Shown here: positions 24,364-33,373 of the stretch, one piece after another
How the letters are laid out: each line of letters opens with the position of its first letter
How positions within the stretch are numbered: the first letter of the stretch is position 1
NCBI GenBank assembly: GCA_002383605.1
Contig: DFYK01000096.1
Span: forward strand, 1 to 45,353
From: Proteiniphilum sp. UBA4084
Lineage (GTDB): Bacteria > Bacteroidota > Bacteroidia > Bacteroidales > Dysgonomonadaceae
Length of the DNA stretch: 45,353 nucleotides
Reading direction: 5' to 3'
Notes under the pieces: model-generated
What the model was told of the DNA's origin: nothing
Databases searched by the model: none
The model's input: only the letters and a program-made list of their open reading frames with translations
Translations under genes and position numbers: made by a program

Positions 24364-25518
24364 ATGATAAGTATGTATACAAAACAGGAAATCATAATCG
24401 GCAGCTTCCGCGATGGTAAGAGCCAGCGTCAGATAGCGCGTGATTTGCAAATCAGTCGCAAGACAATCAGCAAGTACCTCAGGGAACACGAAGAGGCGCC
24501 GCAATCGGGTATCTGTGTAGAAACAGCCCAATCGGGTAATTTATCCAGTAAACCGGTCTACAAAATGGCAACCCCTCGCCAGAAACTCAGATTAACCCGC
24601 GAGGTGGAAGCAGTCATCGATGAATTACTTGAAGATAATGAACGTAAGAGACGGCAAGGTATGCTCAAGCAGATGCTGAAGAAAAAGGACATTCTCGAGG
24701 AACTTCACCGGCGAGGGTTCGACATTGGCTACACCACGGTCTGTACTCATATCGCCCGCAAGGAGAATCGGGTAGTAACCAGGGAAGCATTTATACGCCA
24801 GGTTTATCAGCCAGGAGAAACCTGCGAGTTTGACTGGGGTGAGATCAAGCTCCACATTGCGGGGAGAGTCAGGTCATTGCACCTTGCCGTTTTTACCTCC
24901 GCATTCAGCAATTACCGCCACGCCTTTATTTACGAACGGCAGGATACACTGGCTTTCATGGAATCCCACGTGCGCTTTTTTAAAAAGATTGGCGGCGTTT
25001 ACCGGGAGATGGTTTACGATAACATGCGGGTAGCGGTGGCCAGATTTGTCGGACCGCATGAAAAGGAGCCCACCGGGGCACTGCTTCAGCTTCGGGGACA
25101 CTATCAGTTCGGACATCGCTTTTGCAACATATACCGTGGAAACGAAAAAGGTCACGTGGAACGGAGCGTGGAGTATGTCCGCCGTAAAGCCTTCGCCCCC
25201 AGGGATGCCTTCAGGGACACCCATGAGGCGCAACAGTGGCTTGACGAGACGCTGGGAAGGCTCAATGCGGGAAAGCAGCAGGGAACCGGCAAAAGCGCCG
25301 ACGAGCTGTTCCTACAGGAGAAGAACCTCCCGGGTAAGCATCCGGCCATGGAGCTGGTCTGCAGTGAACAGGTACAATTACGGGTGGACAAATATGCCAC
25401 TATCAGTTACCGTACCAACCGTTACTCGGTTCCTGACCACCTAGTGGAAGAATTTGTCGATGTGAGTGTCCATTTTTATGGAAAGCTTTCCATAAGTCCG
25501 GAGATTCATACCGGTTGA
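24364..25518 (+). pseudogene. istA: Truncated IS21-family transposase IstA
   Basis: The 384-residue frame begins with a helix-turn-helix (about 10-40: IIIGSFRDGKSQRQIARDLQ). The DDE integrase core follows, with likely catalytic residues Asp157 (CEFDWGEI), Asp219 (MVYDNMRV) and Glu266 (GHVERSVE). Residues 370-380 (SYRTNRYSVPDHLV and VSVHFYGKLS) enter the C-terminal beta-domain, then the frame stops after EIHTG. Bacteroidota IstA proteins usually continue for roughly another 100 residues, and the partner ATPase IstB should follow but is absent. The catalytic core is intact in sequence, but the protein is probably non-functional. ATG 24373 is an alternative start. Confidence 0.85.
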
Positions 25519-25575
25519 AAGAAACTGAAAAAATGATGAATGAAAAATGAAAATGACAGTCAGAATAAGAACGCC

Positions 25576-25617
25576 CGTTTCCCTGTTGGGGGCGGTACCG
25601 CCCCCAACAGGGAAACG
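25576..25617. repeat. 42-bp perfect palindrome
   Basis: Each arm is 21 bp without a mismatch or spacer, from CGTTTCCCTG to CAGGGAAACG, centred on GGTACC between 25596 and 25597. It lies between the truncated istA and the right inverted repeat of the IS21 remnant. As RNA it would form a very stable GC-rich hairpin, without a T-run on the plus strand. Confidence 0.95.
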
Positions 25618-25801
25618 AACTTGGAGATTAAATTAAAATGGTATACTTTTGGGGTGAAATAAACATTTATTTATGTAATTACAAATTTAAACTTTTGCCC
25701 TTAACTGTCAGATTAAATCTAACCTAATTCAAATTAACTAAACTTGCAGTGGTAAACTATAAAAGGAAAACTTTATATTCATAATTTAAAAAAAGGGAAA
25801 A

Positions 25802-28366
25802 ATGAAGACAATCGCAAAACTTCTAACGCTACTTGTAAGCTTATGCTGCGTTTCCTTTTCCGCTAACGGTCAGGTGGCATCACCTATCATGCAGTCTGAC
25901 GGCATAATTACCGTAAATGAGGTGCAACAAGCTAAAACGTTCAATAAACTTGCTGTGCATCCCATAGCAGCAAAAGCCATTCAGAAAGGAGAAAAAAAAG
26001 GTGAGTTTCAAAACGTAAGTTATACGCTTGCTCCCAATGTAAAACGGTTGACACTTGTAGAAAAACAACAGTTAGACATCCATCGAGACGGCATTCTGAA
26101 TGTAAATAAATCGAATGGAACATTTATTCCTTCTCCTGATTTTATTTATTTGGATGATCAGAGTGATTTGGTGTTCCAATCTTCAAAAGTAAACGAAGAT
26201 GAGATGATCTTATTTCGTCCGAAGATGCACGAGGTTTTCGAAAATATAGATATCCCCGATCAGGAAACCCCTCTAACTTTAGCAAATACAGTTGAATTGG
26301 CAGAAGATATAATTGCTTCGTCTGTCGGAACAGGGCAAAATTATGCCATAAACTTAAAGTTTGATAACCTCGACCTCACCATTGACAGCACCAAACAAAC
26401 CAAAATTACTGTCAAACTTGACGGAATGATTACGCTTACCCAACCTCGTGCGGAAGTAAGATACTCTAAAAATGATGGTTACAAAGTTATATTTAAAACA
26501 GAAGAACGTGTTAACCTGAAAACCGAAGCCAATGTAAAATTTGCCAAAGAGTATAAAAAACCTTTGTGGGGGGCGGAAATCCCCATAAAAGATATAGGTA
26601 AATGCGATTTGGGCGTTTTTTTACTGATAAATGTTGACGGGGAAATATCATTGGTGGTGGAAGTGAATCAAGGCGTGGACTTGGCTCTTGGAGTAAGGGG
26701 CGGAACATATTGGTATGTCCCTACAAGCATAAAAAATGCTTCTGAGATTAACTCTTTCTGCGATGTGGACTATGTGGCAAAATCCAAAATAAAAGCGTTT
26801 GCCGGAATCCAGTGTACAGCAAAACTAAAGTTTAAATCGTATACAGTTTTGGATATTTATGCAAACGGAGGTATGGAAGGCAGTGTGGAAGCCACTCTTG
26901 AAAACGGCACTCCTGCTCTGTCGGCTGATATTGGTTTCCGTATCAAGGCTGCAGGAGAAGTGGTTAGCAAAAAAAAGACATTCATAGATAAATATTTTTC
27001 TCTATGGAAATATCAAACACCCGATTATGAAGGATACGATATGGTCATTCACGAAGCGTGTGCCTTTGGCGATTATGTGGCAGGCGAAATTCGGGAAAAA
27101 GCCAACCTTGGTGAAACAAATCCTTACCAAGGAGACATACAAGTGTTGGTAAAACATCCCAACGGAACACAAAACGAATTTTCGGGGCAATCTGACGCCA
27201 ATGGAGTATTTCTGTTTAAAAATGTTCCACTAAGCAAAGGTGATAAAATAGCAGTCAGAGTTAAGAATCTCGAGAATTGGAGTTCCTTTGTGAATGCGAC
27301 CATTCCTTTTAAAGAAATAAAACTGACGGCAGTGGATTATTACACAGGGACAGCCTATGGCAATGTATCGGCTTTTAAAAGCGATTGGTATAAGTTGGCA
27401 TCGCAATCGGGAAATTCACAAAATTTAAACTCATCCATCACATCTATTATCAAAAAATCAGGCAGAGCAAATGTTGTGAATATGCAAAGAAGTGAAATAC
27501 TGCAACGAATAAACAACTTAAAAAACAACACATTGACTTATGAGGGTGAGATAAAGTTTCTTACTCAAGATATGCCGGAAACGATGCTTGCCGCTGCCGG
27601 GACTAAAAACACAAGGCAGATATCTCAATCAACCGGAAAGCAACGTGAAAATAAAGGATATGTCAACAACAGTCCGTTAGGCCTGTTCGAAATCAAGAAC
27701 TTGGAATTCGCCCCGAATAAGAGAGTTAAAGCAGTAATTGAAATAGAGGGTTTCACGATTGAATCTGATTGGGTGCAAACCGATGGTCTTCTTGTTTCTG
27801 AAATTATAACGGACGGACTGCAATATGCAAGCAATTTAAATAGTTTGAAGATATCTGCAAAAAACAGTTTTGTTCTTGTTTCGGCAATCCGCTCCGAAGT
27901 TATGCCAACCGGTGAAATACATATCTTGCAGGGAGTAGATATGCCACATGGCTCAATTAGCAATACTCAACCCATAAACGAATTTCCAGAAGCTAGCAAT
28001 GCAGTTGTCTTTATAAATAAAGTCCTTCCTTTGACACCGATTACCGGTCAGCAAGGTGCAGCCATCGCACAAAGCGAAGCATGGACATCAACCGTTACTT
28101 CAAATTCTCCGGGTATATTTATGAACCCTTCCAAAAACGGTACGCATCCCTTTGAGAAAGTATCCTATTTTTATAAAAATAATGATTTAGGATATGAATA
28201 TCTTGTGGACGAGTGCCATTCTTGCAAATCGCCGCAGAACGTGATTGAGAATATTGATCTGTTACAAAAATATCGCATCGAAGGTAAATTACAGAATATT
28301 AGGAAAAAAGTTTCCAGAAAAACGCCAAGGATAAATTCACCCGTTGTTGGAGGTATCCAGCGTTGA
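25802..28366 (+). CDS. Large secreted protein of unknown function
   Basis: This 854-residue protein has a signal peptide (MKTIAKLLTLLVSLCCVSFSANGQ). I recognise no catalytic domain. Residues about 185-430 are strand-rich with alternating charged and hydrophobic residues (FDNLDLTIDSTKQTKITVKL, VDGEISLVVEVNQGVDLALGV, GMEGSVEATLENG), suggesting a long beta-sheet. Residues about 450-525 (VAGEIREKANLG, ANGVFLFKNVPLSKGDKIAVRV) look like a carboxypeptidase-regulatory/Ig-like fold. A single CHSC pair lies near the end. The C-terminus is basic and no obvious type IX sorting domain is seen. The gene is AT-richer than the housekeeping genes and sits directly after the IS21 remnant. Confidence 0.75.
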   Translation: MKTIAKLLTLLVSLCCVSFSANGQVASPIMQSDGIITVNEVQQAKTFNKLAVHPIAAKAIQKGEKKGEFQNVSYTLAPNVKRLTLVEKQQLDIHRDGILNVNKSNGTFIPSPDFIYLDDQSDLVFQSSKVNEDEMILFRPKMHEVFENIDIPDQETPLTLANTVELAEDIIASSVGTGQNYAINLKFDNLDLTIDSTKQTKITVKLDGMITLTQPRAEVRYSKNDGYKVIFKTEERVNLKTEANVKFAKEYKKPLWGAEIPIKDIGKCDLGVFLLINVDGEISLVVEVNQGVDLALGVRGGTYWYVPTSIKNASEINSFCDVDYVAKSKIKAFAGIQCTAKLKFKSYTVLDIYANGGMEGSVEATLENGTPALSADIGFRIKAAGEVVSKKKTFIDKYFSLWKYQTPDYEGYDMVIHEACAFGDYVAGEIREKANLGETNPYQGDIQVLVKHPNGTQNEFSGQSDANGVFLFKNVPLSKGDKIAVRVKNLENWSSFVNATIPFKEIKLTAVDYYTGTAYGNVSAFKSDWYKLASQSGNSQNLNSSITSIIKKSGRANVVNMQRSEILQRINNLKNNTLTYEGEIKFLTQDMPETMLAAAGTKNTRQISQSTGKQRENKGYVNNSPLGLFEIKNLEFAPNKRVKAVIEIEGFTIESDWVQTDGLLVSEIITDGLQYASNLNSLKISAKNSFVLVSAIRSEVMPTGEIHILQGVDMPHGSISNTQPINEFPEASNAVVFINKVLPLTPITGQQGAAIAQSEAWTSTVTSNSPGIFMNPSKNGTHPFEKVSYFYKNNDLGYEYLVDECHSCKSPQNVIENIDLLQKYRIEGKLQNIRKKVSRKTPRINSPVVGGIQR

Positions 28367-28495
28367 AACAAACGGCGAAACTCGAACCAGCCTTTCTTTA
28401 AGAGCTCCTATCACCGCTTCAGATTTGGAATTGAAGCGAGTTTACGGTCGATGCTGTATGTCTTCAAGATCTCAGAGTAACAAAATAAAAGAACC

Positions 28496-29998
28496 ATGTT
28501 GAAAAAAATCAGACGAATTATTGCCGTCATATTTCTTGTTAGCATTACGATGTTGTTCCTTGATTTTACGGGTATTTTTAATAAAGTATTAGGTTGGGTA
28601 GCTAAAGTTCAGCTTGTACCTGCATTATTAGGGGTAAATATTTTTGCAATAGTTATCGTTTTATTGCTTACTTTACTTTTCGGGAGGGTTTATTGTTCAA
28701 CAATTTGTCCGTTAGGTGTATTTCAAGATGGCGTTTCACATCTCTCCTCACTTAGAAAAGGAAAGAAGTACCGTTTTCGCTACTCTCGGGCAAAATCATG
28801 GTTAAGATACGGCTTCCTTACACTATTTATTGTGGCAATAGTTGCAGGTATTAGTGTTATTGTATCTTTACTCGACCCTTATGCTGCTTACGGGCGTATC
28901 GTAAGCAATTTTTTAGCCCCTCTATATTATTTCGGGAATAATATTCTTTCGTTTTTTGCTGAACGCGTAAACAGCTATATTTTCTATTCTACCGAAATTT
29001 GGTTTAAAGGTTGGATAATTTTTGGAACAACACTTCTTACACTGGGTATAGTAAGTTATCTCGCCTGGCGTAATGGACGTACATTCTGTAACACTGTTTG
29101 TCCTGTAGGATCCTTTTTAGGTTTACTCTCAAAATTTTCGCTTTTCAGAATTACATTTAATAAAGAAAAATGCACACAATGCAATATTTGCGAACGTAGT
29201 TGTAAATCTTCGTGTATTGATGTGAAATCTATGAGTATTGATTATAGCAGGTGCGTTAATTGCTTCAATTGCATCGAAAAATGTAAATTTGATTCTATGA
29301 GTTATTCTCCAATTAAATTTCATAAAAAAACTATCGACAGATCTTCAAAATCGAAAAACAGGATGATGACTCGTCGCAAAGCGCTTTCTTCACTATCATT
29401 TTTAGCTGCAGGAACTGTACTCAAAGCGCAACAGATAGTAGATAGAGGCGATGGGGGTTTGGCGGAAATTATCGATAAGAAAGTACCGGACCGCAAAACG
29501 CCAATCGTTCCACCAGGAGCATTAAGTGCACAACATATGAATGACAAATGCACAGCATGTCAGCTTTGCGTATCATCTTGTCCAAATAATGTGCTACGTC
29601 CTTCTAACAAAATAGTTGCACTGATGCAGCCCGAAATGTATTTCGAGCGAGGTTATTGCAGGCCGGAGTGTGTTGAGTGTTCTAAAGTATGTCCTACCGG
29701 AGCAATACAACCTATGACGGTTGCCGATAAATCATCTATCTCAGTTGGAATTGCATTTTGGCTAAAAGACCTGTGCTTAGTCAATAAAGATGAAATTAAA
29801 TGTGATAATTGCCAACGTCATTGTCCGACAGGCGCCATTACACTAATTAGTAGGGACCCCGATAAAAAAGATTCTCTGAAAATACCGTTTGTAGATAAAG
29901 AGTTGTGTATAGGATGTGGTGCATGTGAGAATTTGTGCCCGTCACGTCCATATAGTGCTATTTACGTAGAAGGTAATGTTAGACATCATGTTATCTGA
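28496..29998 (+). CDS. NapH/NapG-like membrane polyferredoxin fusion
   Basis: This 500-residue protein joins a membrane part to several ferredoxin parts. Residues 1-210 have four to five membrane helices and the two twin-cysteine CxxxCP motifs typical of NapH/NosR-type quinol-oxidising proteins (Cys67/71 in VYCSTICPLG, Cys198/202 in TFCNTVCPVG). Two 4Fe-4S motifs follow (Cys226-240 and 253-263). At 291-308 there is an internal twin-arginine/hydrophobic stretch (MTRRKALSSLSFLAAGTVL), after which come four more cysteine clusters (352-362, 388-399, 427-443, 471-481) like NapG/MauM ferredoxins. This suggests electron transfer from quinol or a cytoplasmic donor to the periplasm. It forms an operon with the aldo/keto reductase 31 bp downstream. 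Confidence 0.85.
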   Translation: MLKKIRRIIAVIFLVSITMLFLDFTGIFNKVLGWVAKVQLVPALLGVNIFAIVIVLLLTLLFGRVYCSTICPLGVFQDGVSHLSSLRKGKKYRFRYSRAKSWLRYGFLTLFIVAIVAGISVIVSLLDPYAAYGRIVSNFLAPLYYFGNNILSFFAERVNSYIFYSTEIWFKGWIIFGTTLLTLGIVSYLAWRNGRTFCNTVCPVGSFLGLLSKFSLFRITFNKEKCTQCNICERSCKSSCIDVKSMSIDYSRCVNCFNCIEKCKFDSMSYSPIKFHKKTIDRSSKSKNRMMTRRKALSSLSFLAAGTVLKAQQIVDRGDGGLAEIIDKKVPDRKTPIVPPGALSAQHMNDKCTACQLCVSSCPNNVLRPSNKIVALMQPEMYFERGYCRPECVECSKVCPTGAIQPMTVADKSSISVGIAFWLKDLCLVNKDEIKCDNCQRHCPTGAITLISRDPDKKDSLKIPFVDKELCIGCGACENLCPSRPYSAIYVEGNVRHHVI

Positions 29999-30029
29999 GA
30001 AAATCATCTGAAATCACTAAGTAACAAAT

Positions 30030-31433
30030 ATGAACAATAAGAACAATATACAACGCCGCCATTTTCTGAAAACAATCGGAGCAGCGTCTGTTGCAACTGC
30101 AACATCATTATCCGGTTGCAAATCAGAGAAAAAAAAATCTACTACAGGCAACACAATTGTAGAAGTGCCTACTGATAAAATGACATATCGGATAGTACCC
30201 TCTACAGGTGATACAGTTTCACTTTTGGGATACGGATGTATGCGTTGGCCGCTGCGTCAGAGAGCTGATGGCAACGGTGAAGAAGTTGACCAGGATACAG
30301 TAAATGAGCTTGTTGATTATGCCATAACACATGGCGTGAACTATTTCGACACAGCACCTCCTTATGTGAGAGGATGGTCAGAGGCGGCAACAGGTATTGC
30401 ATTAAGTAGACATCCAAGAGATAAATATTTTATTGCAACCAAAATGTCAAATCAGCGTTTTGCTGGTAAAGGATTGTCGCAAAGAGAGCTTTTTAATGCC
30501 TCTGTCGAAATGTATCATAATTCACTTAAAAATTTACAAACTGATTATTTAGATTATTATTTACTTCATTCAATAGGAGGTGAAACAGGCATTCCTTTTT
30601 ATGAAGAACGTTTTATTAGTAATGGACTACTGGATTATCTCCTGAAAGAACGTGAAGCCGGTAGGATACATAATCTTGGTTTTTCTTTCCATGGAGATGT
30701 GAAAGTTTTTGACTATGCCCTAAATTCTGATGTCAAATGGGATTTTGTTCAGATACAGATGAATTATATCGACTGGCAGCACGCTTCCGGCAGAAATGTC
30801 AATGCTGAATATTTGCTGGGTGAACTTGAAAAACGAGATATTCCTGCAATAATAATGGAGCCTTTGCTTGGTGGTCGTCTTTCCCGATTAGGTATAGAGG
30901 CATTGAACATACTAACCGCAATACATCCGGAAGATAGTGCTGCATCATGGGCTTTTAGATATGCGGGGACTCCTGAAAGTGTTATTACAGTTCTAAGTGG
31001 CATGGTTTACATGGAACATCTGCAGGAAAACATACGGACTTTTTCACCGCTTAACCCGATAGAAAGTGAAGAATATGCAGCACTTGAAAAGGTTACTGAA
31101 ATTATGCTTAATGCCGATTATATTCAGTGTAATGAATGTCAATATTGCATGCCTTGTCCTTATGGAGTAGATATTCCGAATGTTTTCGGACACTATAACC
31201 GAATAATCAGTGCAGGCAAACGTCTGCAAAGCTCCAATGACGAAAATTATCGTAAAGCAAGACGTGCATATTTGGTAGGATACGACCGCAAAGTTCCAAA
31301 ACTAAGACAATCGAGCCATTGTATTGGTTGCGAAACCTGCAACCCGCTTTGTCCTCAATCTATTGATATTCCAAGCGAAATGCGTCGAATTGATTTATAC
31401 ACTGAACAGCTAAAACGGCTACTTGATTTCTGA
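30030..31433 (+). CDS. Tat-exported aldo/keto reductase with C-terminal 4Fe-4S domain
   Basis: This 467-residue protein begins with a twin-arginine signal, QRRHFLKTIGAASVATATSL, ending in a lipobox-like LSGC (Cys30), so it is probably a membrane-anchored exported lipoprotein. The TIM-barrel aldo/keto reductase part retains the catalytic tetrad: Asp107 and Tyr112 (FDTAPPY), Lys138 (FIATKMS), His180 (YLLHSIGG). Two iron-sulfur motifs follow: CNECQYCMPCP (367-377) and CIGCETCNPLCP (431-442). NADPH is not expected outside the cytoplasm, so electrons probably come through these clusters from the polyferredoxin encoded upstream. The substrate is unknown. Its stop is 2 bp from the recQ stop. Confidence 0.88.
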   Translation: MNNKNNIQRRHFLKTIGAASVATATSLSGCKSEKKKSTTGNTIVEVPTDKMTYRIVPSTGDTVSLLGYGCMRWPLRQRADGNGEEVDQDTVNELVDYAITHGVNYFDTAPPYVRGWSEAATGIALSRHPRDKYFIATKMSNQRFAGKGLSQRELFNASVEMYHNSLKNLQTDYLDYYLLHSIGGETGIPFYEERFISNGLLDYLLKEREAGRIHNLGFSFHGDVKVFDYALNSDVKWDFVQIQMNYIDWQHASGRNVNAEYLLGELEKRDIPAIIMEPLLGGRLSRLGIEALNILTAIHPEDSAASWAFRYAGTPESVITVLSGMVYMEHLQENIRTFSPLNPIESEEYAALEKVTEIMLNADYIQCNECQYCMPCPYGVDIPNVFGHYNRIISAGKRLQSSNDENYRKARRAYLVGYDRKVPKLRQSSHCIGCETCNPLCPQSIDIPSEMRRIDLYTEQLKRLLDF

Positions 31434-31435
31434 TA

Positions 31436-33361
31436 TCATGAATTATTCTTTCCAGCCGACACCCGGTCATCCTCAAGAGTCAACTCTCCCATATCAACCA
31501 GAAAACGGATGACACGGATCACTTTTTCTGCATTTTCATCCGCGACGGAATCTACCAGGTCGTTTATCCTGCGCGGCTGCACGCTATCCAACAACATTTC
31601 GACCTGCTCTTTGATTCTGCGGAATTCATAATTCGACAAGCCTGTTTCATTCTTTTTCAGACAGACGTCACAGCAGCCGCAGTCCCGCGGATTTTTCTCA
31701 TCGAAATAGATCAGCAACATCCTGCTACGGCATACAGCCTCCTCCTCCACATAACCGATCATGGAATGGATCCGTTTCTCAAAGCGTTTTTTTCGTTCCT
31801 CATATACTGCACGGGAGATGGAGACAAACTGCGTTTCCTCCCGCGACGTGGTAAACACGATAAAAGGCGTTTTCTTCTGCGGAATATAACGAATATAGCG
31901 CAGGCGGGAAAGGGAGACCAGCTTCTCGGCGACCTCCTCCCTGCTTTTGCCGGTCCTCACGGCGAGCATCGACTCATCGATATATACATCATCCGAAAAA
32001 ACACCGGTATAGTTCCGTAAAATGGCATGCAGCAACTCATCGGTATCCTTATCGAGACGCAGCGAATACATTTCGTCGCGATAAATCAGAAACTGTATCC
32101 GGGAACGCAGGTCAATCTCCTCTGTATATTCAATATAACCGGCGAGTTCCAGTATCTTCAACGCATGGTGCGTCTGCAGAAAAGGAAGCTTGAAAGGCAC
32201 ACAAAACTCGTGCAGACTGAAATCATACACATCATTGTATCCTGCTCCTACTGCCACCTGGTAATAATTTCCCAGTGCCTCATATACCCTTTGTATAAAG
32301 TCACGCTCCGGAAAAGCGTCGGTAATCCGCTTTTTCAGCTTGATACTGTCGGCTGCAGTGTATAGAATGATTGCGTAGGAACGTTCTTCGTCGCGTCCGG
32401 CACGTCCCGCTTCCTGGAAATATTCCTCCGGCGAATTGGGCAAGTCCATGTGAATAACTGTCCGCACATCGGGTTTATCGATACCCATCCCAAAAGCGTT
32501 GGTTGCCACAATAACCCGACATTCGTTGAACTTCCAGGCATTCTGTTTATAGATCTTCTCCTCGTGGGAGAGTCCCGCGTGAAAAAAGTCGGCCATGATA
32601 CCTGCTTTTTTGAGGGAGAGTGCAATTTCTTTGGTCTGCTTCCTGCTGCGCACGTAGACGATGGAGGCTCCCGGCACGGTTTGGAGAATATGGATCAACT
32701 CCGCCAGCTTGTTATCGGCATTCCGTACCACGTAGGAAAGATTCTCCCTGACAAAGCTTTTTTGAAAAAGGTTCTTCTCTTTAAACAGCAGCTTCTCCTG
32801 GATGTCATCCACAACCTCTTTCGTGGCGGTGGCGGTGAGTGCAAGCACGGGAACACCTTCCAGGAGGCGACGGATACCGGAAATCTTCAGGTAAGAGGGG
32901 CGGAAATCATAACCCCATTGAGAAATACAGTGTGATTCATCCACGACCAGCAGGCAGACATCCATTGCCTGCAGCTTGGTGATAAAGATATCGGAGGAGA
33001 GACGTTCGGGGGAGACATACAGGAACTTGTAATCGCCGAAGATACAGTTCTCGAGTGTGGTGATGATCTCTTCGCGGGACATGCCGGAGTAGACTGCTGC
33101 TGCCTTGATCCCGCGCTCCCGCAGGTTATCGACCTGATCCTTCATCAGGGAGATGAGCGGCGTCACCACCAGACAGATTCCTTTCATGCCCATGACCGGA
33201 ACCTGAAAAGTAAGCGATTTACCTCCGCCGGTAGGCATCAGACCCAGGGTATCCCTCCCCTCCCAGACCGATTGGATAATCTGCTCCTGCAGTGGCCGGA
33301 AAGAGGAGTAACCCCAATAGTCGTGCAGTATCTGATGAAACAATTCCGTTTGCATGGGCAA
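31436..33361 (-). CDS. recQ: ATP-dependent DNA helicase RecQ
   Basis: This 641-residue 3'-5' helicase acts in recombination and fork repair. The core has FRPLQEQII, Walker A MPTGGGKSLTFQ, Walker B VVDESHCISQWG, ALTATAT and QEAGRAGRD. The RQC zinc site is CRSRMLLIYFDE...CGCCDVC. No clear HRDC domain follows; the tail instead has a winged-helix-like segment with PRRINDLVDSVADEN. A copy of that segment occurs as a remnant at 24139-24183. The start MPMQTELFH is supported by the family N-terminus. recJ lies 12 bp upstream, so the two repair genes form an operon. The 3' end abuts the accessory block. Confidence 0.96.
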   Translation of the reverse strand: MPMQTELFHQILHDYWGYSSFRPLQEQIIQSVWEGRDTLGLMPTGGGKSLTFQVPVMGMKGICLVVTPLISLMKDQVDNLRERGIKAAAVYSGMSREEIITTLENCIFGDYKFLYVSPERLSSDIFITKLQAMDVCLLVVDESHCISQWGYDFRPSYLKISGIRRLLEGVPVLALTATATKEVVDDIQEKLLFKEKNLFQKSFVRENLSYVVRNADNKLAELIHILQTVPGASIVYVRSRKQTKEIALSLKKAGIMADFFHAGLSHEEKIYKQNAWKFNECRVIVATNAFGMGIDKPDVRTVIHMDLPNSPEEYFQEAGRAGRDEERSYAIILYTAADSIKLKKRITDAFPERDFIQRVYEALGNYYQVAVGAGYNDVYDFSLHEFCVPFKLPFLQTHHALKILELAGYIEYTEEIDLRSRIQFLIYRDEMYSLRLDKDTDELLHAILRNYTGVFSDDVYIDESMLAVRTGKSREEVAEKLVSLSRLRYIRYIPQKKTPFIVFTTSREETQFVSISRAVYEERKKRFEKRIHSMIGYVEEEAVCRSRMLLIYFDEKNPRDCGCCDVCLKKNETGLSNYEFRRIKEQVEMLLDSVQPRRINDLVDSVADENAEKVIRVIRFLVDMGELTLEDDRVSAGKNNS

Positions 33362-33373
33362 CCGTCTGTTTGA

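Larger units (their letters stand above)
24277..25683 (+). mobile_element. Deleted IS21-family element (istB missing)
   Basis: Matching inverted sequences flank a truncated istA: TTTCAATCGAAAAGTATACC on the left (24307-24326) and, reversed, TTTCACCCCAAAAGTATACC on the right (about 25638-25657). Possible outer ends are TGTA at 24277 and TACA at 25683; these are guesses, and no target-site duplication is evident. A GAACGGAT/ATCCGTTC hairpin (24338-24356) lies just before istA, where insertion sequences often block read-through transcription. The istA C-terminus and all of istB are gone, so the copy cannot move by itself. Confidence 0.7.

Noticed and set aside
24192..24419. Open frame encoding VSIHAPHAGCD
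   Set aside because: This is the familiar false frame produced by translating a type I-C CRISPR repeat; it has no other support.
24270..25690. Target-site duplication flanking the IS21 remnant
   Set aside because: No matching 4-8 bp direct repeat is visible next to the guessed ends, and the ends themselves are uncertain.
28378..28495. Short open frame after the 854-residue gene (ending RSMLYVFKISE) and a transposase-like frame on the other strand
   Set aside because: Too short and with no recognisable family; may be the remnant of a lost gene, but neither strand gives firm evidence.
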